DNA of 39,783 nt from Actinomycetota bacterium (GTDB lineage: Bacteria > Actinomycetota > Actinomycetes > Streptosporangiales > Streptosporangiaceae): the NCBI GenBank assembly GCA_003168215.1, contig PMSW01000110.1, forward strand, positions 1 through 39,783, written 5' to 3'. Of this stretch, positions 24,016 to 31,629 are shown piece after piece; the first letter of the stretch is position 1; every line of letters begins with the position of its first letter. The notes below the pieces were generated by a model. It made no database searches and was not told the DNA's origin. It was given only the letters and a program-made list of their open reading frames with translations. The position numbers and the translations under genes were made by a program.

Positions 24016-24234
24016 TTAGGTGCTGCTGTTCCCGCCGAACCTCTGCCCGGCGCGCTTGCTGTAGTCCTCCCGCAGTGCCATCCGGAGTTCCACGCTGGAG
24101 TCACGGGAGATGATCGCGAACGGGTCGCCCTTGGGCGCGGCAACCCAGACCCCGTCCCGGCAATCAATCAGATACGCATCGTCCCAGTGCCAGCGAAGAT
24201 CATTAAGCGTCGCCTGTGCGTCCCTGTCGAGCAT
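24016..24234 (-). CDS. Conserved small actinobacterial protein, unknown function
   Basis: This 72-residue protein resembles a widespread, uncharacterised actinobacterial family with an RDAQATLNDLRWHWDDAYLI core followed by VAAPKGDPFAII and a helix LRMALREDYSKR. There is no signal peptide or membrane segment. It is transcribed divergently from a minimal GntR regulator across a 100-bp gap with an operator-like repeat, which suggests a two-gene regulatory module. Its function is not known. Confidence 0.75.
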   Translation of the reverse strand: MLDRDAQATLNDLRWHWDDAYLIDCRDGVWVAAPKGDPFAIISRDSSVELRMALREDYSKRAGQRFGGNSST

Positions 24235-24266
24235 CTGTGCTTACCTTCCGGTACGTGGAATACAGA

Positions 24267-24290
24267 AGCACTATATAGCACCAGAGTGCT
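24267..24290. promoter_or_regulatory. Operator-like repeats AGCAC in the divergent GntR promoter region
   Basis: AGCAC recurs at 24267 and 24277 (10 bp apart, one helical turn) and pairs with GTGCT at 24286-24290 as AGCAC-N4-GTGCT. The first two copies flank TATATA, which is likely a -10 element for one or both divergent genes. Autoregulation by the adjacent GntR protein is the natural guess. Confidence 0.6.
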
Positions 24291-24334
24291 ACCAGGCAGT
24301 TAAGGCAGGTCAGCGCAGCTTTAGAGTGATCACC

Positions 24335-24553
24335 GTGGTAGATCCTCAGTCTCCGGAACTGGCATACCTGCAGGTGGCCAGGCTGCTTGAAGCGAGAATC
24401 AGGAGCGGAGAACTAAGGGGAAAGATGCCTGCGGAGCGGGCACTGGCCGAGGAGTTCGAGGTCAGCTACGGCACGGTGCGCCGGGCTATCTCGATCTTGC
24501 GGGACAGCGGGCTAGTCCGCAGCGTCCACGGACGCGGAACCTTCGTCACGTGA
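24335..24553 (+). CDS. Minimal GntR-type winged-helix regulator
   Basis: This protein of 72 residues consists only of a GntR-type DNA-binding domain (YLQVARLLEARIRSGELRG, then MPAERALAEEFEVSYGTVRRAISILRDSGLV, ending HGRGTFV). No effector domain is present. Such HTH-only GntR proteins are common in actinomycetes. Starts at GTG 24335 or GTG 24326 are possible. Its stop lies 32 bases before the ATG of the methyltransferase gene, so the two are probably one operon. Confidence 0.87.
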   Translation: MVDPQSPELAYLQVARLLEARIRSGELRGKMPAERALAEEFEVSYGTVRRAISILRDSGLVRSVHGRGTFVT

Positions 24554-24585
24554 CTGCTGTATGTGGCCAAGCAGGGGGTGACCAG

Positions 24586-25296
24586 ATGACCGGCCAGTCA
24601 GACCCGGGCGGGGCGCAGATTCGTGGCAGCAGCGGGACCGGCCCCGGAGTGATCACGCCTGATGGCTGCGCCGTGGACCTCTACGCGCTGCTCCCGGCCG
24701 GTGACGACCCGGGAATCATCCATGCTGCCGTTCCCGGCGGCGCGTCCATCCTTGAGCTCGGATCCGGCACCGGCCGCGTCACCAGCGCGCTGATCGCACT
24801 GGGTCACCCGGTTGTCGCCGTGGACGAGTCCGCGGAGATGCTCGCCCGCGTCCGCGGCGCTGAGACCGTCCTGGCCGCTATAGAGGATCTCTCCCTGGGC
24901 CGGCTCTTCGACGTCGCCCTGCTGGCATCGCATCTGATCAACGTCCCGGACGACGCGACCCGCCGCGCGCTCCTCGGCACCTGCGCCAGGCACATTGCGC
25001 CGCATGGCTGCGTAATAATTCAGCAGCATCCGCCAGCCTGGTTCGACAGCGCCGGGCCATCGGAGCGCACCTCGCCCGAAGGCATTACCTTCCGGCTGCG
25101 CGATGTCACCCGGCCCGGCCCGGGCCTAGTCGCCGCGACCGTCGTGTACGAGGCCGGCAGCCGGAGCTGGACCCAGTCCTTTACCACCCGGCGGCTCAGC
25201 GACGAATTCCTGCGGGCATGCCTGCAGGACGCCGGCCTGGCGCTGGATGCCTACGTCACCGGTGATCATGCGTGGCTTCGCGCGGTGCCCGGATAG
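24586..25296 (+). CDS. Class I SAM-dependent methyltransferase
   Basis: This 236-residue protein has the class I methyltransferase core: motif I ILELGSGTGRVTSALIALG (about 58-76), acidic VVAVDESAEML, AAIEDLSLGRLFDVALLASH and HIAPHGCVII. The ATG at 24586 has AGGGGG (24573-24578) about 7 bases upstream; a GTG at 24550 overlapping the GntR stop is possible but has no better SD. Likely co-transcribed with the GntR gene. The substrate is unknown. Its stop codon lies in the first of three 18-bp repeats (25285-25345). Confidence 0.85.
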   Translation: MTGQSDPGGAQIRGSSGTGPGVITPDGCAVDLYALLPAGDDPGIIHAAVPGGASILELGSGTGRVTSALIALGHPVVAVDESAEMLARVRGAETVLAAIEDLSLGRLFDVALLASHLINVPDDATRRALLGTCARHIAPHGCVIIQQHPPAWFDSAGPSERTSPEGITFRLRDVTRPGPGLVAATVVYEAGSRSWTQSFTTRRLSDEFLRACLQDAGLALDAYVTGDHAWLRAVPG

Positions 25297-25345
25297 CCAC
25301 CCGTGCCCGGCTAGCTACTCCGTGCCCGTGCCCGGCTAGCCACCC
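25285..25345. repeat. Three 18-bp repeats at the methyltransferase 3' end
   Basis: GTGCCCGG(A/C)TAGC plus five to six further bases occurs at 25285, 25303 and 25328, with a 7-base filler before the third. The first copy contains the methyltransferase stop (GGATAG). The later copies each carry another in-frame-like TAG. The repeats fill most of the gap to the convergent ligase gene. Confidence 0.75.
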
Positions 25346-25357
25346 GGCGCGCTGCTG

Positions 25358-27016
25358 TCAGCTGCCGGATTCGCCGGTGACCCCCTGATCCCCGGCAGAT
25401 CCGCCCTGGCCTGCCCGGTCCCCGGCGGCAAGACCCTGGCCCCAGACGGCGCGGACGGAGTCGATGGTGTCGGCCTCAGCGGCCGTCTTGTCCGGCCGGT
25501 ACCGCAGCACCCGGGCGAACCGGAGCGCGACGCCGCCCGGGTACCTGGAACTCGCCTGCACGCCGTCGAAGGCGATCTCGGCGACCAGTTCCGGACGGAC
25601 TCGCACGATCCGGCGCTGGCTGTCGCCTGGCTCGCCCGGCGCCTCCGGCGGGTCGGCCAGCTCAAGCAGCCTCGTGGTCTGCCAGGCCAGCATCTCGTCG
25701 GTCAGGCCCTTGAATGTCTTGCCCAGCATGACCAGGCCGCCGGTGGCCGGGTCGCGGGCGCCGAGGTGCAGGTTGGACAGCCTGCCACGGCGCCGCCCGT
25801 GGCCCCACTCGGCTGCCAGCACCACCAGATCGAGGGTGTGCCGCGGCTTTACCTTGATCCACTCACTGCCCCGGCGGCCGGCCGCGTACCCGCCGTCCAG
25901 CGACTTGACGACGACGCCCTCGTGGCCGCGGGCGACGGCATTGCTGAAGAATTCCCCGGCAGTGGCCGGATCCGCCGTGACAATGCGCGGGATGACCAGC
26001 CCGGCTGGCAGGATCCGGGTCAGCAGCGCATGCCGCTCGCTGCCCGGCGTGTCGATCAGGTCGGTGCCATCGAGGTGCAGGAGGTCGAAGAAGAACGGGG
26101 TCAGCGGCAGGTCCGCCCGCTGCTGCCCGCCGCCGTCGTGGCTAGCCGCCCGCCCCGAGGTGACCTGAAAGGGCCGAGGCCGTCCGTCCGGGAACAGTGC
26201 CACCGCTTCCCCGTCGAGCACCGCCGCCGCCGCGCCGATGCCGAGCACGGCATCGGCGATCTCCGGCACCCGGGCGGTGATGTCGTCGAGCGTCCGGGTG
26301 AAAACCGTCACCTCGCCGTCATTCTTGTGCACCTGGATCCGGATTCCGTCAATCTTCCATTCCACGGCGGCAGGCGATATCCGCTGCAGCGCGGCGCCCA
26401 TGTTCGCCGCGGCCGCCGCGAGCATGGGCCGCAGCGGCCTGCCCACCCGCAGCGTGAAGGACCGCAGAGCGGCAAGCGCCCGGTCAGCATCGGGCCCGCC
26501 CGGCCCGCCGAGCGCGGCCTGAGCTACCTCGGGCAATGACCCGCCCAGCTGGTGAGCCCGGCGAACCAGGTCAGCCGGCACGCCGGCTGCCCGCGCGATG
26601 GCCTCGGTCATGATGCCAGCCAGGGCGCCCTGCCCGAGGTCTCCGGCCAGCAGCCGGATCAGGAACGAGCGCTCGCTGTCAGTCGCGCGGCCCAGCAGCG
26701 CGCCGAGCAGCCGGCGCCGCTCGGATTGCGCGCCCTGGCCGGTAACTGCCCCGATGGCCTCAAACGCCGCATCAGTGCCGGCCAGCGTCAGGGATGGCTC
26801 AGCGGGCGGATCGGCCGACCGGAGCAAGTCCCCCAGTGCCGCGTAGCCGACCCCGATCTGTCGCTGGCGCAGTTCGCCGGACAGGAAGGCCACCGCGACC
26901 GGCACCTCGCCGGGTGGCACCGTGGCGAGCAGCACGGAGATCTCGTCGATCTTGGCACGCCTCGCCTGCACGCTAGCGACCGCCGCTGAGGTGCGCACGA
27001 GTTCACACAGGAGCAC
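25358..27016 (-). CDS. ligB: ATP-dependent DNA ligase
   Basis: This 552-residue protein joins DNA nicks using ATP. It has the N-terminal helical DNA-binding domain (about 1-190), the adenylation domain with nucleophile K221 in EWKIDGIRIQVH, the conserved DGEAV (motif III), EGVVVKSLDGGYAAGRRGSEWIKVK (motifs IV-V), and a C-terminal OB domain. This layout matches actinobacterial LigB/archaeal-type ligases, which act in addition to the essential NAD ligase LigA. GTG start fits the family N-terminus (LLCELVRTSAAVA). The last 30 residues are low-complexity. It is monocistronic by appearance. Confidence 0.93.
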   Translation of the reverse strand: MLLCELVRTSAAVASVQARRAKIDEISVLLATVPPGEVPVAVAFLSGELRQRQIGVGYAALGDLLRSADPPAEPSLTLAGTDAAFEAIGAVTGQGAQSERRRLLGALLGRATDSERSFLIRLLAGDLGQGALAGIMTEAIARAAGVPADLVRRAHQLGGSLPEVAQAALGGPGGPDADRALAALRSFTLRVGRPLRPMLAAAAANMGAALQRISPAAVEWKIDGIRIQVHKNDGEVTVFTRTLDDITARVPEIADAVLGIGAAAAVLDGEAVALFPDGRPRPFQVTSGRAASHDGGGQQRADLPLTPFFFDLLHLDGTDLIDTPGSERHALLTRILPAGLVIPRIVTADPATAGEFFSNAVARGHEGVVVKSLDGGYAAGRRGSEWIKVKPRHTLDLVVLAAEWGHGRRRGRLSNLHLGARDPATGGLVMLGKTFKGLTDEMLAWQTTRLLELADPPEAPGEPGDSQRRIVRVRPELVAEIAFDGVQASSRYPGGVALRFARVLRYRPDKTAAEADTIDSVRAVWGQGLAAGDRAGQGGSAGDQGVTGESGS

Positions 27017-27035
27017 AGGTGCATTCTGCCCGACG

Positions 27036-27074
27036 CAGCGGGAAGGCGGGCAGCGGGAAGGCGGGCAGCGGGGG
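27036..27074. repeat. 15-bp tandem repeat upstream of the ligase gene
   Basis: CAGCGGGAAGGCGGG occurs at 27036-27050 and 27051-27065 and partly at 27066-27074. It lies between the ligase start and the hairpin that follows the repeat-protein gene. No function is apparent. Confidence 0.7.
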
Positions 27075-27077
27075 TAC

Positions 27078-27113
27078 GGGGACAGGCCCGGTCAGCATGA
27101 CCGGGCCGTCCCC
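27078..27113 (-). terminator. 16-bp hairpin terminator with one bulged base
   Basis: GGCCCGGTCA (27085-27094) pairs with 27098-27107 around GCA, and GGGGAC (27078-27083) with GTCCCC (27108-27113), leaving A27084 bulged. It is 12 bases past the stop of the repeat protein and should end its transcript before the ligase gene. Confidence 0.75.
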
Positions 27114-27125
27114 GTCGCAGGCCGG

Positions 27126-27731
27126 TCAGGTCGCGCGGACCTGCCCGTTCACCTCTGCCTGGGCATCCGCGGCATCCGCCGCTCCGGCTGCCTGATCGCC
27201 CGTGGCGGGCAGGTCCGCCGCGGCGCTCTCGTCTGCTCCGCCGCGGCCGGCCGGCTTGACCCGCCTCCGCAGCAGGGCGGCTACGGCGAGCGCGCTGGCC
27301 GCCGCTGCAAGCAGCGCGATCCCGGCCGCCAGCGGCGAACGGCGCCGCTTCTTCGGCGCAGGATCCAGCTGCCGCGCGGCCTTGGTCAGCAGGTCCGACA
27401 CCTGCGGCGCGAGCTTCTCCTGGACCGCGTTGCCGGTCCGCTCGAGTTGGGGGGCAGCCCATGCGCGGGCATCGTTCACGTGCGGCGCGGCCCATGCGCG
27501 GGCATCGTTCACGCGGGGGGCGGCCCAGGCGGCGGCGTCGTCCGCGCGCTGCTTGACCGCTACCCCCGCATTCTTGGCGAGCGGCACGGCCCTGGCGGCG
27601 GCGTCGTCCGCGCGCTGCTTGACCGCCACGCCTGCGTTCTTGGCGAGCGGCGCGGCCCTGGACGCTTGCTGCCGCGCGCGATCGCGGGCTCCGGCTGCTC
27701 CGGAGCCATTCTTCTTTGTCAATAGCGACAT
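27126..27731 (-). CDS. Membrane-anchored protein with 11/22-residue amphipathic repeats
   Basis: This 201-residue protein has two nearly identical 22-residue units (A-R-A-x-PLAKNAGVAVKQRADDAA), then three 11-residue units (AWAAPRVNDAR type), a linker, a basic KKRRR, one transmembrane helix (about 133-153) and an acidic, Ala-rich tail. The 11/22 spacing with a proline near the start of each unit recalls apolipoprotein- or LEA-like amphipathic helices. GGAGG lies 6 bases before the ATG at 27731. By position (beside ppiA) it may be the counterpart of DUF5324-type proteins of Streptomyces; this is an inference from context. It is divergent from ppiA. Confidence 0.75.
   Translation of the reverse strand: MSLLTKKNGSGAAGARDRARQQASRAAPLAKNAGVAVKQRADDAAARAVPLAKNAGVAVKQRADDAAAWAAPRVNDARAWAAPHVNDARAWAAPQLERTGNAVQEKLAPQVSDLLTKAARQLDPAPKKRRRSPLAAGIALLAAAASALAVAALLRRRVKPAGRGGADESAAADLPATGDQAAGAADAADAQAEVNGQVRAT
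27457..27659. repeat. 33-bp and 66-bp tandem repeats in the coding sequence
   Basis: A 66-bp unit occurs at 27528-27593 and 27594-27659 with few differences. A 33-bp unit (GCCCATGCGCGGGCATCGTT...) recurs at 27457 and 27490. The periods equal 22 and 11 codons, so copy number can vary without a frameshift. Confidence 0.85.
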
Positions 27732-27858
27732 CTCTAACCTCCAAGGGAGTACTTTCGCCAGGGTCACTTCCCCGGCGTGGCGTGGTCAACCCTTTCCGCC
27801 CGGTTCGCCGCAGCCGTCCGACGTGGGAAGATCGCCGGCCGCTGATCCTTTCCATAAG

Positions 27859-27899
27859 GGTTGGCAGCCGCGCTGCAGCCTGGTTGGCAGCCGCACTGC
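27859..27899. promoter_or_regulatory. Direct repeat GGTTGGCAGCCGC upstream of ppiA
   Basis: GGTTGGCAGCCGC(G/A)CTGC occurs at 27859-27876 and 27882-27899, 23 bp apart, just before the ppiA start. Each contains the small palindrome GGCAGCC-like core. It may bind a regulator; no promoter elements could be fixed. Confidence 0.45.
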
Positions 27900-27923
27900 T
27901 CTGGCCATGCGAGGATTCTTTTC

Positions 27924-28463
27924 ATGACGAACACGCTCACTGCAACGCTACGGACCAACCGCGGCACGGTTGTCGTCCGCCTCTTTCCCGATCACGCGCC
28001 GAAGACCGTACAGAACTTCGTCGACCTTGCCGAGGGGTCGCGCGAGTGGACTGATCCCCGCACCAGGCAGCCCGGCGGGAAGCTCTACGACGGGACGATC
28101 TTCCACCGGGTGATCCCGAACTTCATGATCCAGGGCGGCGACCCGCTCGGTACCGGCACGGGGGGCCCCGGATACAAGTTCCCCGACGAGTTTCACCCGG
28201 ATCTTGCCTTCGACCGGCCGTACCTGCTGGCCATGGCCAACTCAGGTCCGGGCACCAACGGCTCCCAGTTCTTCATCACCAACGTCCCGACCCCCTGGCT
28301 GAACCGCAAGCACACTATCTTCGGCGAGGTCATCGATGGCAGCGAGGTCGTGGACGAGATCAGCATGGTGGAAAGCGGACGCAATGACCGCCCGGTCAAG
28401 GACGTCGTGCTCGAGTCGGTCGTGATCGAGCGGGTCGGCAACGCGCCGGGATCCGCAGGATAG
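27924..28463 (+). CDS. ppiA: Cyclophilin-type peptidyl-prolyl cis-trans isomerase
   Basis: This 179-residue cytoplasmic protein catalyses proline isomerisation during folding. Cyclophilin landmarks are TVVVRLFPDHAPKTVQNFVDLA, the active-site FHRVIPNFMIQGGDP, MANSGPGTNGSQFFIT and HTIFGEV. It lacks a signal peptide. The ATG at 27924 has AGGA about 9 bases upstream. Three bases separate it from the rhomboid gene, so they form an operon. The ppiA-rhomboid-crgA-pknB order is conserved in many actinomycetes. Confidence 0.96.
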   Translation: MTNTLTATLRTNRGTVVVRLFPDHAPKTVQNFVDLAEGSREWTDPRTRQPGGKLYDGTIFHRVIPNFMIQGGDPLGTGTGGPGYKFPDEFHPDLAFDRPYLLAMANSGPGTNGSQFFITNVPTPWLNRKHTIFGEVIDGSEVVDEISMVESGRNDRPVKDVVLESVVIERVGNAPGSAG

Positions 28464-28466
28464 GCA

Positions 28467-29372
28467 ATGGCCGTCCCCCCGGGTCCGGGCACCAGCAATC
28501 AGGCCGGCACGCCGACCTGCTTCCGGCACCCGGGCCGTGAAACCTACGTATCCTGCGTGCGATGCGGCAGGCCGGCCTGCCCGGACTGCCTCCGCTCGGC
28601 GGCGGTCGGCCAGCAGTGCGTCGATTGCGTGCGGGAAGGAAACCGCGGCGTCCGCCGCGCCGGCGCCGTGTTCGGCGGCCGGGCGACCGCTAACGCGGTG
28701 GTCACGTGGGCACTGGTCGGCATCAACATCGCGCTTTACATCGTCGAGCTGGCGCGGCCGGGCATCGCGAATGACTGGGCGATGCTCGGCCAGGCCAGGA
28801 TCTTGCCCGGCGGGCCGATCGCGGGCGTTGCCCAGGGTCAGTGGTACCGCCTGATCACCGCCGAGTTCCTGCCGCCGCCCGGAGGCGGCGGCACGCTGGA
28901 CATCGCGTTCAACATGTGGGCGCTTATCCTTATCGGCCCCGCGCTTGAGCGAATGCTCGGCCGCCTGCGCTACCTCACCGTGTACCTGGTGAGCGCGGTC
29001 GGCGGCTCGGTGATGTTCTACCTCATCGCCCAGCCGAACGTGGAGGCGCTCGGCGCATCCGGCGCGGTCTTCGGCCTGTTCGGCGCGTGGTTCGTGGTGG
29101 CCAGGCGGCTGCACCTGGACAGCAGGTGGATCGTCACCATCGTGGTGCTGAACCTGGTGCTCGACTTCGTGGTACCGAACATTGCCTGGCAGGCGCACGT
29201 GGGCGGGATTCTGGCCGGCGGCCTGCTCACCGCCGCCTTTGCCTACGCGCCGCAGCACCGGCCGCAGGCGCGCACGCTGATCCAGGTGGCAGCCACCGCC
29301 GCCATCATCGTCCTGCTGGCGGCCGCCGTCCTGGCCAGGAATCACCAGCTGGCGGCTGCCGCGCTCGGGTGA
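28467..29372 (+). CDS. Rhomboid-family intramembrane serine protease
   Basis: This 301-residue membrane protein has an N-terminal B-box-like zinc finger (C18, H21, C30, C33, C38, C41, C51, C54) and a six-helix rhomboid core. The catalytic serine is S198 in GASGAVFG and the catalytic histidine H244 in WQAHVGGILAG; N149 (FNMWAL) is the usual helix-2 asparagine. It should cleave membrane-spanning substrates; none is known. The zinc-finger-rhomboid fusion is the normal actinomycete form. Directly follows ppiA; a hairpin then separates it from crgA. Confidence 0.95.
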   Translation: MAVPPGPGTSNQAGTPTCFRHPGRETYVSCVRCGRPACPDCLRSAAVGQQCVDCVREGNRGVRRAGAVFGGRATANAVVTWALVGINIALYIVELARPGIANDWAMLGQARILPGGPIAGVAQGQWYRLITAEFLPPPGGGGTLDIAFNMWALILIGPALERMLGRLRYLTVYLVSAVGGSVMFYLIAQPNVEALGASGAVFGLFGAWFVVARRLHLDSRWIVTIVVLNLVLDFVVPNIAWQAHVGGILAGGLLTAAFAYAPQHRPQARTLIQVAATAAIIVLLAAAVLARNHQLAAAALG

Positions 29373-29375
29373 TGC

Positions 29376-29398
29376 GCACCGCCGGCCGACGGCGGTGC
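29376..29398. terminator. Bidirectional hairpin between rhomboid and crgA genes
   Basis: GCACCGCCG (29376-29384) pairs with CGGCGGTGC (29390-29398) around a 5-base loop. It lies 3 bases after the rhomboid stop and about 55 bases after the crgA stop on the other strand, so it can serve both. Confidence 0.65.
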
Positions 29399-29452
29399 CC
29401 GCTCAGGGCCCGCCGAGCGGCTCCGGGCGCCGCGCCTCGCGGGCAAGGATCG

Positions 29453-29701
29453 CTAGCGCCACTTCGTGGCGAGCGAGACGCCGGCGATAATGCACGCGAA
29501 CCCGATCACCAGGTTCCAGCTGCCCATCGCGCTCTGCACGGGATTGTTGCCACTCGTGACATAGAACAGCGAGATCCAGATCAGTCCGAGCAGCAGGCTG
29601 CCGAGCATCGCCGGTACCAGCCAGCGCGGACTGACCTGGGCTTTCGCTGACCTTGGTGGCGGCGTGTAGACCGCCTTGCTTCTGACGCGGGACTTGGGCA
29701 C
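29453..29701 (-). CDS. crgA: Cell division protein CrgA
   Basis: This 82-residue membrane protein has the CrgA pattern: a basic, proline-containing N-terminus (VPKSRVRSKAVYTPPP), helix 1 (WLVPAMLGSLLLGLIWISLF), a short loop SGNNPV, and helix 2 (WNLVIGFACIIAGVSLATKW). CrgA coordinates Z-ring and septal wall synthesis in actinomycetes and is a known PknA/PknB substrate in mycobacteria. The GTG at 29701 has AGGAG 6 bases upstream and gives the usual length (84 in Streptomyces); an in-frame ATG at 29737 is less likely. Confidence 0.95.
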   Translation of the reverse strand: MPKSRVRSKAVYTPPPRSAKAQVSPRWLVPAMLGSLLLGLIWISLFYVTSGNNPVQSAMGSWNLVIGFACIIAGVSLATKWR

Positions 29702-29846
29702 GGTCGTCTCCTGGTCGGTCTCGCCACCCCAGGGCACGCGCTGCCGCCGGATGGAGCGGCGCGGGCCTCTGGCGGTAAGCGTAGTTGCTCCGGCGAGTGC
29801 GCGCGGCCCCCGTGGCCAGCTAAATTACTGACCGCCGGGCGGCCAG

Positions 29847-31595
29847 CTACGTGCTCGGCGTCGGCGTGGGGGTGGGTGTCGGCGTGGGGGTGGGTGTCGG
29901 CGTCGGGGTGGGTGTCGGCGTCGGAGTGGTCGCCTGCTCCGCCACAGTGAGCGTTACCTGACTTCCTGACGAGACGGTCCGGCCGGGCCCTGGGCTCTGC
30001 AGTACCACGGTGCCGGGCGCGTTAGGCCCGGCAGGCTCAGAGTCGATCTTGTAGCTGAGGCCGGCGGCCGTCAGGTTCCCCTCCGCCACCTGCAGCGACT
30101 GGCCGATCACATCAGGCACGGTGACGCCGCCGGAAACCACGAGCATGATCTTCGTGCCCGGCCTGGCCAGCGAGTTGCCCGGCGGCGACTGGCTGATCAC
30201 GGTGCCCGCAGGCTTCGGCGAATTGGCATCAGTGGTTGGCGTCGGGACCTTGAAGCCGGCGTTCTCCAGGGTGGTCTCCGCCTGGATTTTGTTGTCCCCG
30301 ACGACGTCAGGCACCGTCTTCTTCGCCCGGCCCGAGGAGACGTACAGCGTGACCGTGCTGTTGGCGGCGACCAGCTGACCGCCCGGCGGCGAGGTGCTGA
30401 TCACCTTCCCGCGCGGGGTGGCTGATGCCTTCAGCACCACCGTGGAATCCAGCTTCGCGTCGGCGATCTTCTTCTCCGCGGCCGCCTTGGTCAGGCCGGC
30501 GACGCTCGGCACCGAGATCTTCCCGCCGCCGCCGGCCGCGTAGCGCAGGACGTACCCCGCCGTTCCCAGCGCCAGCAGCACGAGCAGGCCGATCACGACC
30601 CACAGCCAGATCCTCCGGCGGCCGCCGGAGGGCGGCTGGTCCTCCGGGCCGTAGCGGTAGGCGGGGATCGCGCTGGTCGGGCCCGCCGCCATGGTGCCCT
30701 GACCCATCCGCCGGGTGCCCTGGTACATCTCCGTGCGGGTCGGCGCGGCCACCGGCATGCCAGACAGCGCGCGCTGGATGTCGGTGCGCATTTCCGCCGC
30801 GGACTGATACCGGTCGGCCGGGTCCTTGGCCATGGCCTTCAGCACGATCGCGTCGGCCCAGGCCGGTATCTCCGGGTCAACCTGCGAGGGCGGGATCGGG
30901 TTCTCCCTGACATGCTGATACGCGATCGCGACCGGGGAGTCGCCGGTGAAGGGCGGCCTTCCGGTCAGCAGCTCATACAGCAGGCACCCGGCCGAGTACA
31001 GGTCGCTGCGGGCATCGACCCGCTCGCCCCTTGCCTGCTCGGGGGACAGGTACTGCGCGGTGCCGATGACCTGGGCCGTCTGCGTCATCGTGGCCTGCGT
31101 GTCGCTGACGGCCCTGGCGATGCCGAAGTCCATCACCTTGACGTCCCCGGCCCGGGTCAGCATCACGTTGCCGGGCTTGATGTCCCGGTGCACGATGCCG
31201 TTGCGGTGGCTGTAGTCAAGCGCCCGCAGCACGCCGTCGAGGATCTCCATCGCCCGTTCCGGCAGCAGCCTGCGGTCTTCCCTCAGCAGGTCGCGCAGGG
31301 TGCGGCCGTCGACGTACTCCATCACGATGTAGGGGACCGGGGTGGGGCCTATCATGTCCTCGCCGGTGTCGTAGACAGCGACGATCGACGGGTGGTTCAG
31401 CGACGCCGCGGACTGGGCCTCGCGGCGGAACCTGGCCTGGAAGGTCTGGTCCCTGGCGAGGTCCTCGCGGAGCGTCTTGACCGCCACGATGCGATCCAGA
31501 CGGATGTCTCTTGCCCGGTAGACCTCGGCCATGCCGCCGCGCCCGACGACGCCGTCGAGCTCGTAGCGGCCGCCGAGCAGCCGGGGCTGGGTCAT
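29847..31595 (-). CDS. pknB: Ser/Thr protein kinase with three PASTA domains
   Basis: This 582-residue kinase senses wall precursors and phosphorylates division and wall enzymes. Kinase domain 10-275: glycine loop GRGGMAEV, K40, HRD 136-138, DFG 156-158, and activation-loop T171 and T173 in MTQTAQVIGTAQ, matching the numbering of the autophosphorylated threonines of Mycobacterium PknB and so supporting the ATG at 31595 (a GTG at 31604 is also open). A transmembrane helix spans about 329-351; PASTA domains are about 360-422, 426-489 and 491-552. A 24-residue Thr-Pro tail follows, which is unusual. It is last in the fhaA operon, 34 bases after pbpA; no pknA is present. Confidence 0.97.
   Translation of the reverse strand: MTQPRLLGGRYELDGVVGRGGMAEVYRARDIRLDRIVAVKTLREDLARDQTFQARFRREAQSAASLNHPSIVAVYDTGEDMIGPTPVPYIVMEYVDGRTLRDLLREDRRLLPERAMEILDGVLRALDYSHRNGIVHRDIKPGNVMLTRAGDVKVMDFGIARAVSDTQATMTQTAQVIGTAQYLSPEQARGERVDARSDLYSAGCLLYELLTGRPPFTGDSPVAIAYQHVRENPIPPSQVDPEIPAWADAIVLKAMAKDPADRYQSAAEMRTDIQRALSGMPVAAPTRTEMYQGTRRMGQGTMAAGPTSAIPAYRYGPEDQPPSGGRRRIWLWVVIGLLVLLALGTAGYVLRYAAGGGGKISVPSVAGLTKAAAEKKIADAKLDSTVVLKASATPRGKVISTSPPGGQLVAANSTVTLYVSSGRAKKTVPDVVGDNKIQAETTLENAGFKVPTPTTDANSPKPAGTVISQSPPGNSLARPGTKIMLVVSGGVTVPDVIGQSLQVAEGNLTAAGLSYKIDSEPAGPNAPGTVVLQSPGPGRTVSSGSQVTLTVAEQATTPTPTPTPTPTPTPTPTPTPTPTPST
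29855..29934 (+). repeat. G-rich repeat encoding the PknB Thr-Pro tail
   Basis: On the plus strand, GGGGGTGGGTGTCGGCGT-like units repeat several times, giving at least six runs of three or more G. It encodes (Thr-Pro)n on the minus strand. Such runs can form a G-quadruplex on the template strand; this is a prediction. Confidence 0.6.
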
Positions 31596-31629
31596 GTCTC
31601 GCACGTGAAGTTACCGTCCCGGTTTCCGT

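Noticed and set aside
27036-27659. CRISPR-like array
   Set aside because: The repeats are short tandem units, mostly in frame within a coding sequence, without unique spacers or cas genes.
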